Origin: Diphasiastrum complanatum
Lineage: Eukaryota > Streptophyta > Lycopodiopsida > Lycopodiales > Lycopodiaceae
NCBI GenBank assembly: GCA_029204225.1
Contig: CM055106.1
Coordinates: forward strand, 14,384,393 to 14,448,392
Direction: 5' to 3'
Length of the DNA: 64,000 bases
The first letter of the stretch is position 1. The number at the start of each line of letters is the position of its first letter. Of the stretch, positions 34,508-46,078 are shown in pieces. The translations under genes and the position numbers were made by a program. The notes below the pieces were generated by a model. That model ran no database searches and was not told the origin of the DNA. It saw only the letters and a program-made list of their open reading frames with translations.

Positions 34508-36807
34508 GCTTTCTACGCAACAGAAAAGACTGTCCTCATGCTCGTTGGTGATGTGAATCCAATTTTCTTTACAAAGGCATGGAAAATTGTTCAGAAGCCT
34601 AGTTCCAGTGGGCAGTACATGAAAGTCTTTGTCGTTGTTTCCAAAGTATCAGTTGGTGAGCCTGGATTTTCGATGGAGGATGTTGAAACTATAGGTGTGG
34701 TGCGGGCAATTATAATGCTTGAAACCATGCTGATTGAAAGGGTTGAATTCATGACTCGGGATTCTAATGGAGAAGAACGCCATTTTGTTCTGTCTTGACC
34801 GGATACAGTGCATTATACGGAGGCACCCGAAATTCGTGACTCAACTGGTGCATTGCGTAGATATCATGGAAATTTACTCAATGGGATGATTGCTCTTCAA
34901 AACTTGCATGAAATGATGCGAGAATGTGAAGAAACAATGATGGAGACAGTTGAAATTGCCACGGTCGTAGTCAGCGAGCTGAGAGGAACAAAAGTGATAT
35001 TATTCTCTGAGACAGAACCGGTACCATCCTCAGCTCCAACTCTATCTGGAGGTAGAGAACAAGCACGACGAAAAGTTACATCAAAATGACGCCACCCAGA
35101 AGACGAAATTTTTGTTGGTCGAAGGACAGCCAGGCCGGTTGGATAGGCTGGAAAACATCCACTGGAGCCAAGGGTTGATCTGATTGGAACAATATCTGGA
35201 GGCTTCTATGACATTGTATCATCCTCGGATAATGATGGGTGAGTTTGAGGAAGAAACAAATGTCAATCTCGATGCATATTCCTCTGATGATGTTGGTTAC
35301 GTTTGGAACAAGCATATGTATCGAATTGAGTCAAAGAATATTCGTCGAGAAAGACGAGCAAAAGAATGGCCCAATTTTATCAGGGATTGTCAGGCATTCT
35401 CGGTAGTCAGCTCGTTGGCACATTGAAGGGAAGGTTGCCCTTGAAGACTTTGTATCAAACCTTTGAGGAGTATACCATTATCTTGCTGCGTTCGGATGAC
35501 GTGTTTAATAACTACTTGGAAGTTTTGAAGCGTTATGTGGCTGGGTCTCTTCCATACGATGAGCCATCATTTGCACCACAATGTCAAGAGAGCGTTCCAC
35601 TCACTGTAAGATTTTCCAGATCGCTGCGCGTGACCCAATTTGTATGAAGGTATGCAAAAAACTCTTGGAGGGCCAATTGTATTTTGGCAAAAAAAAAGAG
35701 AAAAATACAATGAAGATGGTGTGGCAACAATTGTCAAGGAAACAACAGCTCTGCACGTTGTAAAGTTCTTGATTTCTTTAGAGAATGATCTGCCAACAGA
35801 TGTGTAGTATGAGGAGGCAATAAAGTGCCTATCCTCGTCTATCAACAAAAAGTTTGCCTATGATTGGATTAGAGCGGCTACAAGCAGCACCAGAAGCATA
35901 TCATCTAAGCTGTAGACTGCCATACCACCCTCTTTAACACAATTTGTTGAAAAAATAAAAGAAAAAATAAGTCAGAGACAAAGTCGTGTGGGGAGCAGCA
36001 TTGGCACTTCTTGGAGATTTTTTTTGCAAAGTGAAGACCTCCAAAGGAAATGAAGCGATTTGCTGTGGCGTCGATAAATTGAACTTCGTGGCTGTTCCTT
36101 CATCTGCTTGGGAGAGTCCCACATTGTACATTTTTGATAATATTGAGTCGATTAGTTCAAGTTACATCACTACATTGGTGCGACACTGCTTGGCCATCCT
36201 CATGGCAGAACACAAAATGTGTGTTATTGTACTATTTTTGGAACAAAGTAATGAAGAGGGAGTCAAGGGAAGCTTAAAATCAATGCACGACATAAAACCC
36301 TCAATATTTGAGGGTTATTACGAGCTTGCTACCCCTCTAAAACAAGGTGGAGTGCAAATGCAAAATTTGCAGCATGTTCTATATATCTTGTATAATGCTG
36401 ATGCACCAAGTGATCTGAGCACTTGTGTGCAAAGTAAACTCAAATTTTTGACTCTGTGTTTTGGCGACCAAGGGAAGGTGCCTAAAAAATTTGTGACTTG
36501 TAGCCCGACTGCTAAAAACAGAGCAAAACATTGGGAAGGCATCAACTCCATTGTTGAGTCTTTCTCTGCTCTTGAATGGTCGGTCTGCTTGTTCAAGTTA
36601 TCTTACTGTGTGGTGCTGTTATTAAATGTCATGGGTCGCAAACTTATATGCATCGACACTCCAGAAAATATCGGGGTGACTAAGTCTTATCTCGATGTTG
36701 TAAGATCTTTGCAGTTGGGTTCTAAAAACCAGTCTTCCGGAGAATTGCGGTCGAGGGATGTGGGTCTTGACGATGCGGAATTAGATTCAGGTTCAGATAA
36801 TACTTAG
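34508..36807 (+). pseudogene. Large unrecognised protein-coding gene, decayed
   Basis: After a TTTGCAG acceptor (34,501-34,507) the frame runs AFYATEKTVLMLVGDVNPIFF and stays in one frame to 35,089, apart from a single TGA at 34,796. It then continues in pieces: RVDLIGTISGGFYDIVSS (about 35,170), VGYVWNKHMYRIESKNIRRE (to 35,426), L-P-L-K-T-L-Y-Q-T-F-E-E-Y (to about 35,600), a segment at about 35,675-35,910 with two stops, and a final uninterrupted ~270-residue frame (35,986-36,807) containing VGRHCLAILMA-like helices and TCSPTAKNRAKHWEGINSIV. The length and composition are those of a real protein of at least 700 residues. The family is not recognised. Possible origins are a host gene, a DNA transposon or an integrated DNA virus; nothing here decides between them. 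Confidence 0.6.
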
Positions 36808-39800
36808 GGCAATGCATAGATGCATATGTTTTGTAATAGATTGTAAATGCCCCAGGCGGTAGGGGTTGTTACCGCCATTTTCCACAATATAATAGACAAA
36901 CTCATTTTCAAAACAAGTTGTTATGGATGTTTGTTCAATGTCTTATAAGATGTTTGAATATTTTCATTTGAATGTGAGATTCAAAATTAGTTGTGTTTGA
37001 ATATTTTCATTTGAATGTGAGATTCAAAATTAGTTTCAAAATATCACATAAGATGTTTGAATATATTCAGACACTAGTCATCATGTTGTTGCAGTTATAT
37101 TGAAAGTACTGTCAATTTGAACGATGTTTTTATTGTTAGATGATACCAATTTAGATGGATGAATCAAAGTATTAATTATATCAAAAATATGTTTAATTTG
37201 GTGTGCTGTAAATTCTTGAGTCCAATTCTGAAAATGGAGTTTGGGAAAGTCCAAAACTAATTGAGACAGTGTTTGGAGTAACCATAGATATGGACCTTGG
37301 AATAACCATATATATGGACCTTGGAATAACCTTATGTATGGACCTCAAAATAAACCTCATTTCTATGCTTTTACTTAAAAAATGCCAACGACGGGTGCCG
37401 TTGTATATTCTGAGTTCATATTCTGACGAAGATAAGGAGAGATGATGCACATGCATAAGACTTTGGCTTTGGCTTGAGCGAATTTCATGATCTGTCCCTT
37501 GGAGTAAGTGAATCCAATTATTCATTAAGGAATAACTAAACATATTCTTAAGTAAGGAGTACTCAACTTTACAACATATAACATTCAAATATCTAAGGTG
37601 ATACAGAAGACCCTACCCCCTTTCCTCAATGATTTATGAGACTAGAGGTTGAAATAAGAACTTACGTGATATTGTCTCCTTGATTCCTTGTAGTATATCA
37701 TGATTTATTCTAATCAAAGTATTGTACATTTTCAAACAAATATGGGCATTATATATCATAAGCTAACCCATCCCCAAAATCAATTCATGCTATCCTATGT
37801 TCATGACAATGTGGATAGATGTTCTTGCAAATAAAGAATAAATGAAAAAGAGTACAAGGATAACATTTTTGTTTGTAAGGCTTCTTTCAACCATTTTTCA
37901 ATTGCATTATCGTGGATTTATGTTTACTCAAGATTACTTGAATCCTTTCCACAAAAGAGGGATATAAGACTATGTGTTGTGTAATTGTTTTTTCTTGTAT
38001 TTGCCAAAACAACTCACCAATTCAATAATTGAGGCTTATGTGATCTTTTTGTACGTTTAAGTACATACTCATTTATGTCTCTCCTCATCCGCTATACTAC
38101 ATTTGGACGATCAAGGGCATGGTGGCTAGGTTGCAAGCATCTATGAACAACTTAGCTAGCATCTCTATAGATGATATAGTGAAAATAGAATCATAGATGA
38201 TGAATTTTGAATCTATAATAAATCAAAAGCTATGAGAATTTTGAAGAATATTTTAGGTATAGGAGTTGAAAAAAGGAGGACAGATTTCCAAATTGACTAT
38301 CCACCATACTAACTCTAGTAGCTATAATTGAAAGAAGGCCAAAAGACCATGGCAAGTAGGGATGAGAAGGGAATAAGAAAAGAGAATTTTGAGTTGGTGG
38401 TAAATATTTTCATGTTGTGATTTGGTTGCTAACATTGTTATGTGTGTGGATTGACCTTGCTCATGTTTTTGATTGTGAGTGTCAGGGTTAAACGTCTAAT
38501 AATTCAAGAAGATTTTTTGAAATAAAGAGGAAGTTGGGTTTCCTATCAAGTTCAAATTGAGATTCCTTTAATAATGTTTGCCGTTTGACTAGGGCTACAA
38601 CTGCTTGAAGTTGGTTAAAAAATATAATTTAGTGGACTTAGGTGAAGAGTTCAAGAATTCTTGAAAATTATTGGTTTTCTTTTTACTATTGAGTCTAAAT
38701 TAGTCTCCTCCTGGAAGATGAACGAGCAAAGCATTCTAATCCTTGTGTACTAGAATTTCAATGAGATAGAATATAAACATGCTCCCTTTAGGTTATTTTA
38801 ACAATCACAATAGCAAAACATAGTTCAATGTTCTCCACAATGATCAAGCTAGATAAAAGCTAAATCTGTACCTCATTTAAAGGCACAAATATTTGTTGGC
38901 ACACACAAGTAGACGTCTTGCTTTGTTTCTTGGTTAGACTTTACTATGTGATGCAAAGATTACACATGGCACAAAATGAAGCTAGTTGATTTATCTATTG
39001 GTGTTGAAAAAAGTAACTTTTACATTTGATTTAATATAAATGGTTGTATGGAGTATTACAAGCCTAAGTGTACAGTCATGGTAAGTGGGTGAAAATGATA
39101 AGAGCTTCCATGGGCACAAACTAAGCTTTATTATGAACCTTTTGCACACAACTTGACAAACAAAAACTACCCACACAAGTGGGACCCCCATTGACATGTT
39201 GATGGAGAGCTCTCTCAAGCATGAACTAGCTACAAATTATTCTCAAATCATTTCCTAGGTAGAAATCTAATTTGAGGGTGCATGTGTGCACCTTATCTTT
39301 TGCCATTTAACTGAGTTAAGGTATGTTGAAATGACTCATTGTGGAAGGTCTACCCTCTCCATTGCCTCTATACTCATGTACAATCAAGATTTTAATTCAA
39401 CAATATTAACAAGGATGTTGTTGCATGCTTAGTCAAAAGATATGGTAATTGGTGGAAAGACCTGGGCATACATACCGCACTAAGCAACAAGAAGTGTAAG
39501 ATAAAAAAAGCTTTGGGCTTTGGGCTTGTCGAGCTAGCATACTTGCAATAGGTTTGTTGTCTTTTCTCTCTATGGCCTTCATATACTATTTACGGTTTCT
39601 TTTGTTGCACATATTTGGAGGCAATGAAAGCTCCACATGTCAATGAGTTAAACTTGATGTCATAGGGCTTCGAGACTTGATGGACGGGTGTGTAGACATC
39701 TTCTAATGTAATCCAGCCCACCCACCTTGTTTCATGTAACTAGTCTATCTTCCTAGCTTCCCACAGGGTTAGGGAACCTACTTGTTCATGGTTTGTTCTT

Positions 39801-40432
39801 GGGGAGCAATAGTGGCATGTTTTCACCATGGAAGTTAACCTTGAATTTGATTGTGTGGTCTTCATATTGGCTGGCCCACTAATGCAATGGATTAAGCATA
39901 AGTGGGCTAAAAGAACTAGTGGTATAGCTTGGGCAACCCTTGCACATGTGAATGCCAAGGGCTTTGGTTTCATTGGGATGGGATCCCATGGTGATCATGT
40001 CAACATGGGATGACGTCATGTGGTCCAGGTTTACATTTGAAGACAAGACATTATGTAGCTAGGCTCCCAAGGCTAGGGGAGGTATGAAAATGCTTCTTGG
40101 TTTCCAAGGGGAGGCTCGAACCTGGGACCAAAGAAACTTTGGATGCAAGGTATGAAAATGAAGTGATGAAGAGAGTAAGTAGTAAATGAAGTGGAGTGAA
40201 AGATTTAGAACCGACTAAAAGAAACAGAAAAAAAAAAAAGCATTCTCTTGTATTGAAGAAAAGGTAGAAAAGGAAAGAGGTAAGAAAGCTCAATGCCATG
40301 GCGGTGACGAGATGAGTATCTATTTGTGAATAAAAAAAAACGATAAAATGCTTGCTTCTACGCATTTTCGTTGCTACACCGACGACCGTTCCTCCCTGCC
40401 TACTTGTCACACGAACACGCTTCCAACGCCAC
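36808..40432. other. Mostly non-coding stretch with small tandem repeats
   Basis: A direct duplication of about 60 bp (tttgaatattttcatttgaa twice) lies at 36,950-37,035. Three 27-bp units (tatggaccttggaataacc) lie at 37,265-37,345. The rest, to the promoter of the second CYSTM-like gene, is AT-rich with no supported gene. The line near 40,110 has a SINE-like box B word (ggttcgagcc, minus strand) but no box A. Confidence 0.5.
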
Positions 40433-40456
40433 TATAAATCCGTCAAGTGAGAGCAG
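40433..40456 (+). promoter_or_regulatory. Putative TATA box and conserved start region of CYSTM-like gene 2
   Basis: tataaat at 40,433-40,439 is followed by caagtgagagcag at 40,444-40,456, the same 13-mer as in front of the first CYSTM-like gene. Flanking text (ctactacaa.ta) is also shared. Confidence 0.55.
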
Positions 40457-40580
40457 TACTCTTACTACAACTAGTGGTTGTGACGCCTGCGCATTATCTT
40501 GATCTTCAGCAGAATAGTTCTTTTGCAGTTTCAAATTCGAGGTTGTGAAGTGCTTCTTGTAGAAATCCAACATTAAAATT

Positions 40581-40893
40581 ATGGGTCGTCGTTACGCCGC
40601 TCCACCTCCTCAATATTATCCAAGGAGGAAAAATGACGGTTTTTGGAAAGGATGGTAAGTTCTACGTTTCTGTTTTTGTTTGGATCGCCTTTAAGTTTTC
40701 TTTTGGAGCTGTACTTGATGGATGTTTATGGTCTGTCTATAGATGGCTAATGACGGTATTTGAGACGCTTGGCTAGAGGGTTTGAGAAGGTTTGATTTTT
40801 GGGTTATTTTCATATTGCAGCTTAGCGGCTCTTTGTTGCTGCTGTTTATTGGACGAGTGTTGTTGCGATCCAACTATCATAATCGGCAACTGA
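40581..40893 (+). CDS. CYSTM-like cysteine-rich transmembrane-module small protein (two exons), paralogue
   Basis: Exon 1 is 40,581-40,654, the intron 40,655-40,820 begins GTAAGT and ends TATTGCAG, and exon 2 is 40,821-40,893. The product is 48 residues: MGRRYAAPPPQYYPRRKND, then FWKGCLAALCCCCLLDECCC, then a tail ending IIIGN. The N-terminus is Pro/Tyr-rich as in many CYSTM proteins. The eight cysteines, the DECCCDPT segment and the intron position and phase (inside the TG|C codon) match the copy at 5343-5744. Intron lengths differ (166 versus 246). The two copies are clear paralogues with related promoters and 3' ends. This copy lies inside the segment inferred to be inverted. Confidence 0.86.
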
Positions 40894-41960
40894 TTTGGAG
40901 CATGTTTCGTTGTAAAGCTGGTTTGGGCTAGATGGCATGATTCAGAAGTCATATTACAAGGATCCATCTAAGGTCTAAGACGTGCCGACATCATGAACCC
41001 ATGGAGAATTTTAAGTACATAACTATCTAATATTAGCTGTCATCTATTTCGTCCATAAAAATGACGCTGTAATGTTATTGTATCGATATGCTGCATGTTG
41101 AATGCAGCACGGCCCATACGATGATGCAGTATGCTCTTTATTTTCACTACCAGGTTGAATTGTTTATTGGTACTTCATGTTATGGAGTATTAATTAATAA
41201 ACTACAATTTCTATAATGGTTTGAAGTTGAAAATTAGTTTGACACCTCGCTTGTGATCACTTGCCTATTATTTTATAAGTTTTAAGAATTTTCTTTTGTT
41301 ATCAAGACAACTGCTGATGTACGGCCTCGAGGCCCAATTGCAAAAACACGAGACACCTAACACGATGATTAGTAACAACGATGGGCATATTTACAGACAC
41401 ACACGTTCGAACCATAAGAGTGTATCTTGTTGCTCACCTTTACATAATTTATATATGTACACACACACACACACACCACAACACTTTATACTTATTAGTG
41501 CTCAGAATAAAGAACATCTTAAGTATGGGGACCTTTTCCATTTTGAGAAAATCGTACAATTTGCAAGGTTTTTGTGCACTTTTCATTTATAGTAAATGAG
41601 CCTTACGACTGTGTAAGGTTTATTTAATTAGATCTATTTAAAAAAAGTGATGATTATGATTTTAATGCTTCAAAGTGCAAGAAAATCTTGAATTCATCAA
41701 ATAATCTCTTCAAATGAGCATAATGAAGTCCCTATCTTGGGCACTCGGACATTTTCTCATGCTAATAGTATCATTTCTTGCATTTTGTGCAAGAAAGTGG
41801 CTACTTTCTAGAATTTGATATGTTTCAATTTGACTTTAATAATTGACCTGGGTTGGAATCTATATATAATCATAATTGGGCTATATTTAGTAGCCAAACA
41901 TTATTATATGCAAACTCAATTATGAGAATGTATTTTTGCCATTGAGATTGTTTCAAGAAC
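40894..41960. other. 3' UTR and non-coding stretch
   Basis: Blocks shared with the region after the first CYSTM-like gene occur to about 40,970. A (CA)n tract is at about 41,459-41,478. No further gene is supported. Confidence 0.5.
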
Positions 41961-41969
41961 ACATGCCCC

Positions 41970-42775
41970 AAGCATCTATTCCATAGTCTTGACTAGTCTT
42001 GTATGTTTGGCCTCTAATTTTGGATGGTCAAAAGAAGTACTAAAACTAAGGGACATCTTTGGTTTATGAAATATGGTTGACCAAAAGTGCTCCATGAACT
42101 TTTTATCCTTGTCACTTATAATGTTGTAGATGATCCTATATAGCATAACTAGATGATCCACAAATGTCGGCTAAATTAGATGCTTTTGCATTTATTTTGA
42201 CAAGAAGCCAATTTGGTGAGGCAATCAACTATCACCCAAATTGCATCATTACCTTTCGGCATCCTTCGAAGATAAACCACAAAATCCATTAAGATATTAT
42301 CCCATGTTTCATTAGAGATATTCAATGGATTCAAGAGTCCAACTTTTAAACCTTTAGTCTTAATCAATTGGCATTGCTCACATTTCACAAAATAAGACTT
42401 TAAAAGGTTTCATCTTTGGCAAGAAGAAGTTACTTTTTTACCAACTCTAAAGTATGATGGATAATCAGATGCCCATACAAGGTGCATCATGACATTTGTA
42501 AAGAATCTTACGCTTAATAGCATCATCATTTGGCACACATACTTTCCCACTTCAGAACAAAAGTCCATTTTGTATGGAAAATTGGTCATCTACTAGGTTG
42601 GCTTCCTTCTGCATCACATAATCCACCATTTCTTTGGAAGCCGTCTCCTTGCTTGCCAATATGCTTGTCCTACACCTTTCCCCGCACCTTAACTATGTCC
42701 TTTTGCATGAGTAATTTCATTTTGCCAAAGGTTGCAATGTCATGTATACCATCTTGAATATCTAGACAATGACAC
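41970..42775 (-). pseudogene. Gypsy integrase remnant
   Basis: On the minus strand, from high to low coordinate: N-G-L-L-F, VCVPNDDAIKRKILYKCHDAP (zinc-domain region), CEQCQLIKTKGL, WDNILMDFVVYLRR, DAIWVIVDCLTKLA (first catalytic Asp in MDF, second in the IIYNIISDKDKKF segment) and FSTSFDHPKLEAKHT. This order and spacing is that of a plant gypsy integrase of the chromovirus/Tekay-like kind. Many stops are present. A LINE splits it from its RNase H remnant at 44.2-44.5 kb. Confidence 0.87.
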
Positions 42776-42779
42776 ACTC

Positions 42780-43990
42780 CTCCACTGATCTTTCACCTTG
42801 ATTCGGACAAGGCCTTTGACCACATTGCAGCTGGTACTACATCTTTCACTACTACAAAGCCCTCAACATCTCCCCCACCTTTTGCACTCTTATTCGAGCC
42901 TTCTATGTCTCCTCCTTTACTAGGCTTCATTTCAATGGATCCCTTCTCCCTACATTGCGGTATTCGCTAGGTCCGCTCTTTGCTCTCCTCTTCACAATTG
43001 CTACTAAGATACTCTCTTGCACTCTTCACAAGGCCACCTTGTCTCATGCTTTCACCCCTATGCACTCACCCATGGGGCCTCTCCAACACCAGTTGTTCGT
43101 TGATGATGTCATGTTCTTCTCCCTCCTCTATGAGCTTCAAGTGCGTTGCCTCCTCTTCATCTTCACTAAATTCTGTTATTGTTCTTCTTTCCTTCTCAGG
43201 TGTGAAAAGTCTAAGCTACAACTTGTTGCCAAACGTATCCCTACCTGGGTGGCCTCCTTGGGATTTTATGTTGTCCCACACAAAATGGTCTTTTATCTTC
43301 TAGGCATTCTTTTCGGTTTTCACCTTTTCGCAACTCAATGTTCTGGCTAGTTCCTAGACTTAGTCACCCTCAAGATAGCCCCATGGGAAACCTTCTTACA
43401 TGTCTTTTGCCGCAAGAGTACTAGTTGTCTGCCACGTTCTTGTTGTGTACCCTGTCTTTTTCTCTTCCGCTTTTGTTAGCACTCATGCCATTCTTGACTC
43501 CGTAGGCAAGCTGCTCCACCACTTCCTCTGGTGGAGAAATACCCCCTTTTGTCGTGGTCCATCTGTACTACCCTTGTGGTCAATGAAAGCCTAGGCATCC
43601 CTTACGCCCTGCTTAAGAACCGCTCTCTTGTCGTCGACCGTTTGTCCTCCATCCTCGATGACTTTCAGCATTGGCACTTTATGCTGCTTTGCTTTGTGCT
43701 ATGGAAAATCTGGATGCTACGGAACTAGCTTGTTTTTGAGGATTCTCCTATTCCACTTTCGACTTCTATATGTTTCCAATTTGCTAGGCATTTTCTACAT
43801 GCTCTCTAGCTAGTTATATTACTATGTCATTTATTGCTTATTGGACTACCTCCCTACACAATGTGCTAATAGTCCTGATTTCATATTCAATCTATAGTCT
43901 TTCCTTCTAGGGAAACGACTTGATTAGCCTTGGGTTGCTGTTTTTCTTGCTTAATAAATCTTTTCAATATCTAATAGTAATCAATGTTTT
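42780..43990 (+). mobile_element. Plant LINE (non-LTR) reverse transcriptase fragment
   Basis: Plus-strand frames read HLDSDKAFDHI (42,794 on), then S-L-G-P-L-F-A-L-L-F-T-I-A-T-K-I-L, QHQLFVDDVMFFS (RT catalytic box, F-V-D-D), and further on ARVLVVCHVLVV and LLHHFLWWRN (the thumb/post-RT part typical of plant L1-like elements). Frame shifts and stops are frequent and the 5' part is missing, as usual for LINE insertions. It lies in and opposite to a gypsy remnant. Confidence 0.85.
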
Positions 43991-44159
43991 GCAAAAAAGA
44001 AAACTAGATTGACTACTTTGTAATTCAATTTACTACTCTTGCTCATCATGCTTGATTGTATGTTTTGCCAAATATGTCCAAAACAAGAGTCTCAATGAAA
44101 GGAAATAGAGTAGAGATCTTTGTGAATGAAAGTTTTTCACTTTACCTAATTGACTAAGT

Positions 44160-44500
44160 GCATCGACAACTACATAAGAGGTGCCTATATTATTTTAGTA
44201 CTTCAAAGTCAAATTCCCATACAAGTTTAGTGCAATGAGCTTTTTTGCCTCGCAAATAATTCTTATCATATAAATACTTAAGGGATTGGTTATCCGTGCC
44301 AACCATGAATTTATTACGATATAGGTAATGCCTCCATCATTTGATGACATAAATCACCACAAAAAAAGGTTCTTTTTTCTACATTGTATGAGGATTGGAT
44401 AACTTCTTGCTTTGAAAAGTGACTAACCTACCCTCTTGTAGAAGTAGTACTCTCATTGCCAAAGCATTTGTGTCAGTTTTAATGATGACATTGTGAAATT
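44160..44500 (-). pseudogene. Gypsy RNase H remnant
   Basis: The minus strand reads VIIKTDTNALAMRVLLLQEG, V-T-F-Q-S-K-K-L, then V-G-T-D-N-Q-S-L-K-Y-L and LRGKKAHCTKL with stops. This matches the RNase H of gypsy elements and is the upstream neighbour of the integrase remnant at 42.0-42.8 kb, separated by the LINE. Confidence 0.75.
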
Positions 44501-44699
44501 TATCTGAATTTGCATATTGTATTACAAGAACAAAGACGAGAAAATTCTTTAGTGTTTCAAAAATTTATCTCAATCATATAAACATTGTTGACATAAAACA
44601 AATAAACTAGAACAAAATGAAGGAATGTACACCATGTGGAGGGGTAGACTAGAAATTCACCCTTGCGTCATATTGTGGAGAAGGGGGAAGTATATCCTT

Positions 44700-46078
44700 T
44701 ATGCCTGTCCTGGACGATTTTGAATACTATCGTCTATTTGCCACGTTGCAAATGGGGACGAAGCCCTTGGTCGTCTACTTGCAAGACTTCCAAGAGGCTG
44801 TTTCACGGTTTTTTAACCGCATAGACGGGGTACTCCTTAAGCTGCATTTCATTTTGGGCTTGCCCAAGGAATATCAGTTGGGGGGGGGGGGGGGGGGGGG
44901 GTGGCCTAACTCGGCCTATCTCCTTTGCGCAGGTCGCGTCTTCTCTCCATGAGCGTTTGGAAGGGGGGGGGGGGGGGGGGGGGGGGAGCGAGTAGTGTGC
45001 CCTCCTGGCGCCTTGGAACACGCCTTGGAACTGATGTGACAGGCAGGGGATGGGGAGGCAGCGTGCTTCCCCACGTCCCCACTCACCCCTTTTTTACTTT
45101 TTTCTTTTGTGATTGGAAATCTTTGTGAGTAAAAAAAAGTTGAAGAAGCTTATAATTTTTTAAACTTCAAAGTTGAACTAAATGTTATTAATATATTGAA
45201 ACAAAACCAAATTTGAGCTTGGACTGTCTGTCCTTTCTCAGTTCGTACCTCTCTCTTCCTCCTCTGTACCTGCAGATCTCCAAACCAAGGAGAGGAGTTG
45301 AGGTACGTTGGAGTGGAGGTGAGAGAAGGGGGCTTTAATTTAATTTCATAAGTCTTTGGGATCCATGGCCATGTGGCACCTAGGGGCGGTCCCACATGGC
45401 TAGAAAGGCCTTGAAGGGACAAATGGGGCCTTTCTTGGGTCCCACCTGTCCTTTTTGCATGAGGGTGGAGAGGAGCTTTGGGGAGGGGGTAAAGGAGGTA
45501 CGTTCACTTCCTTTCCCTCATTCTCCCAAGTTGTTATAGAGTTTTATTGCTCTCAAGTTAGTTGCTCTCAAGTTGGTTATTTCTTGAGGCCTTGTACACT
45601 AGTTTTTTTTACACCGTAGCTCTCTGTTTTTCCTCTAGTTTTTTTTGCTTGTTACTCCTTTATCCATGGACACCCATATGAATGAGACTAGAGCTCCAAG
45701 TGCCATCGGGACTGATATGGAGAACATAATGCGTGCCATAAATTTGTTACAACAACAAATTGTGGACATGCGCTCAAAGCATGAACGGGCGGAGGCCGAG
45801 ATTTGGGCTATGTCCCAGTCTCGCCAAGCTCTTCTAAACCCGATGTTTACTCCAGAATTCTTACCGGAGAGAAGAAGACAGACACCAAGATGTGGTGTTA
45901 GCCTGGTTAGATCGATGGACGTTGCATTTTTCCATGCACGATCTACCAGATAGCTTGCGAATTTCGACGACTATCATGTTTTTATGCAGAGGCATATTCT
46001 TGGTGATAGGATCTTAAAGACCGAGCTACGGTCCCAACCACTTGGGATGACTTCCAGGTAGCCTTTAAGGTTGCCTTT
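44700..46078 (+). repeat. Gypsy gag tandem array, unit 1
   Basis: The unit starts at gtcctggacgattttgaata, holds the end of a gag domain (LLKLHFILGLPKEYQL), two poly-G runs (about 44,880-44,900 and 44,966-44,987) and a ~900-bp leader. A gag N-terminus frame follows (45,645-45,953: IMRAINLLQQQIVDMRSKHE). It repeats at 46,079. About 80 bp after LPKEYQL is replaced by the first poly-G run. Confidence 0.85.

Noticed and set aside
35942-36060. Alternative frame for the start of the last block of the unrecognised 34.5-36.8 kb gene
   Set aside because: It reads Q-R-Q-S-R-V-G-S-S and ends soon in TGA, while the other frame stays open for 270 residues.
39828-40013. 61-residue frame next to the second CYSTM-like gene
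   Set aside because: No homology, splice sites or composition signal; chance frame.
40105-40130. tRNA or SINE, from a ggttcgagcc box B word on the minus strand
   Set aside because: No box A at the right distance, no cloverleaf and an incomplete box B.
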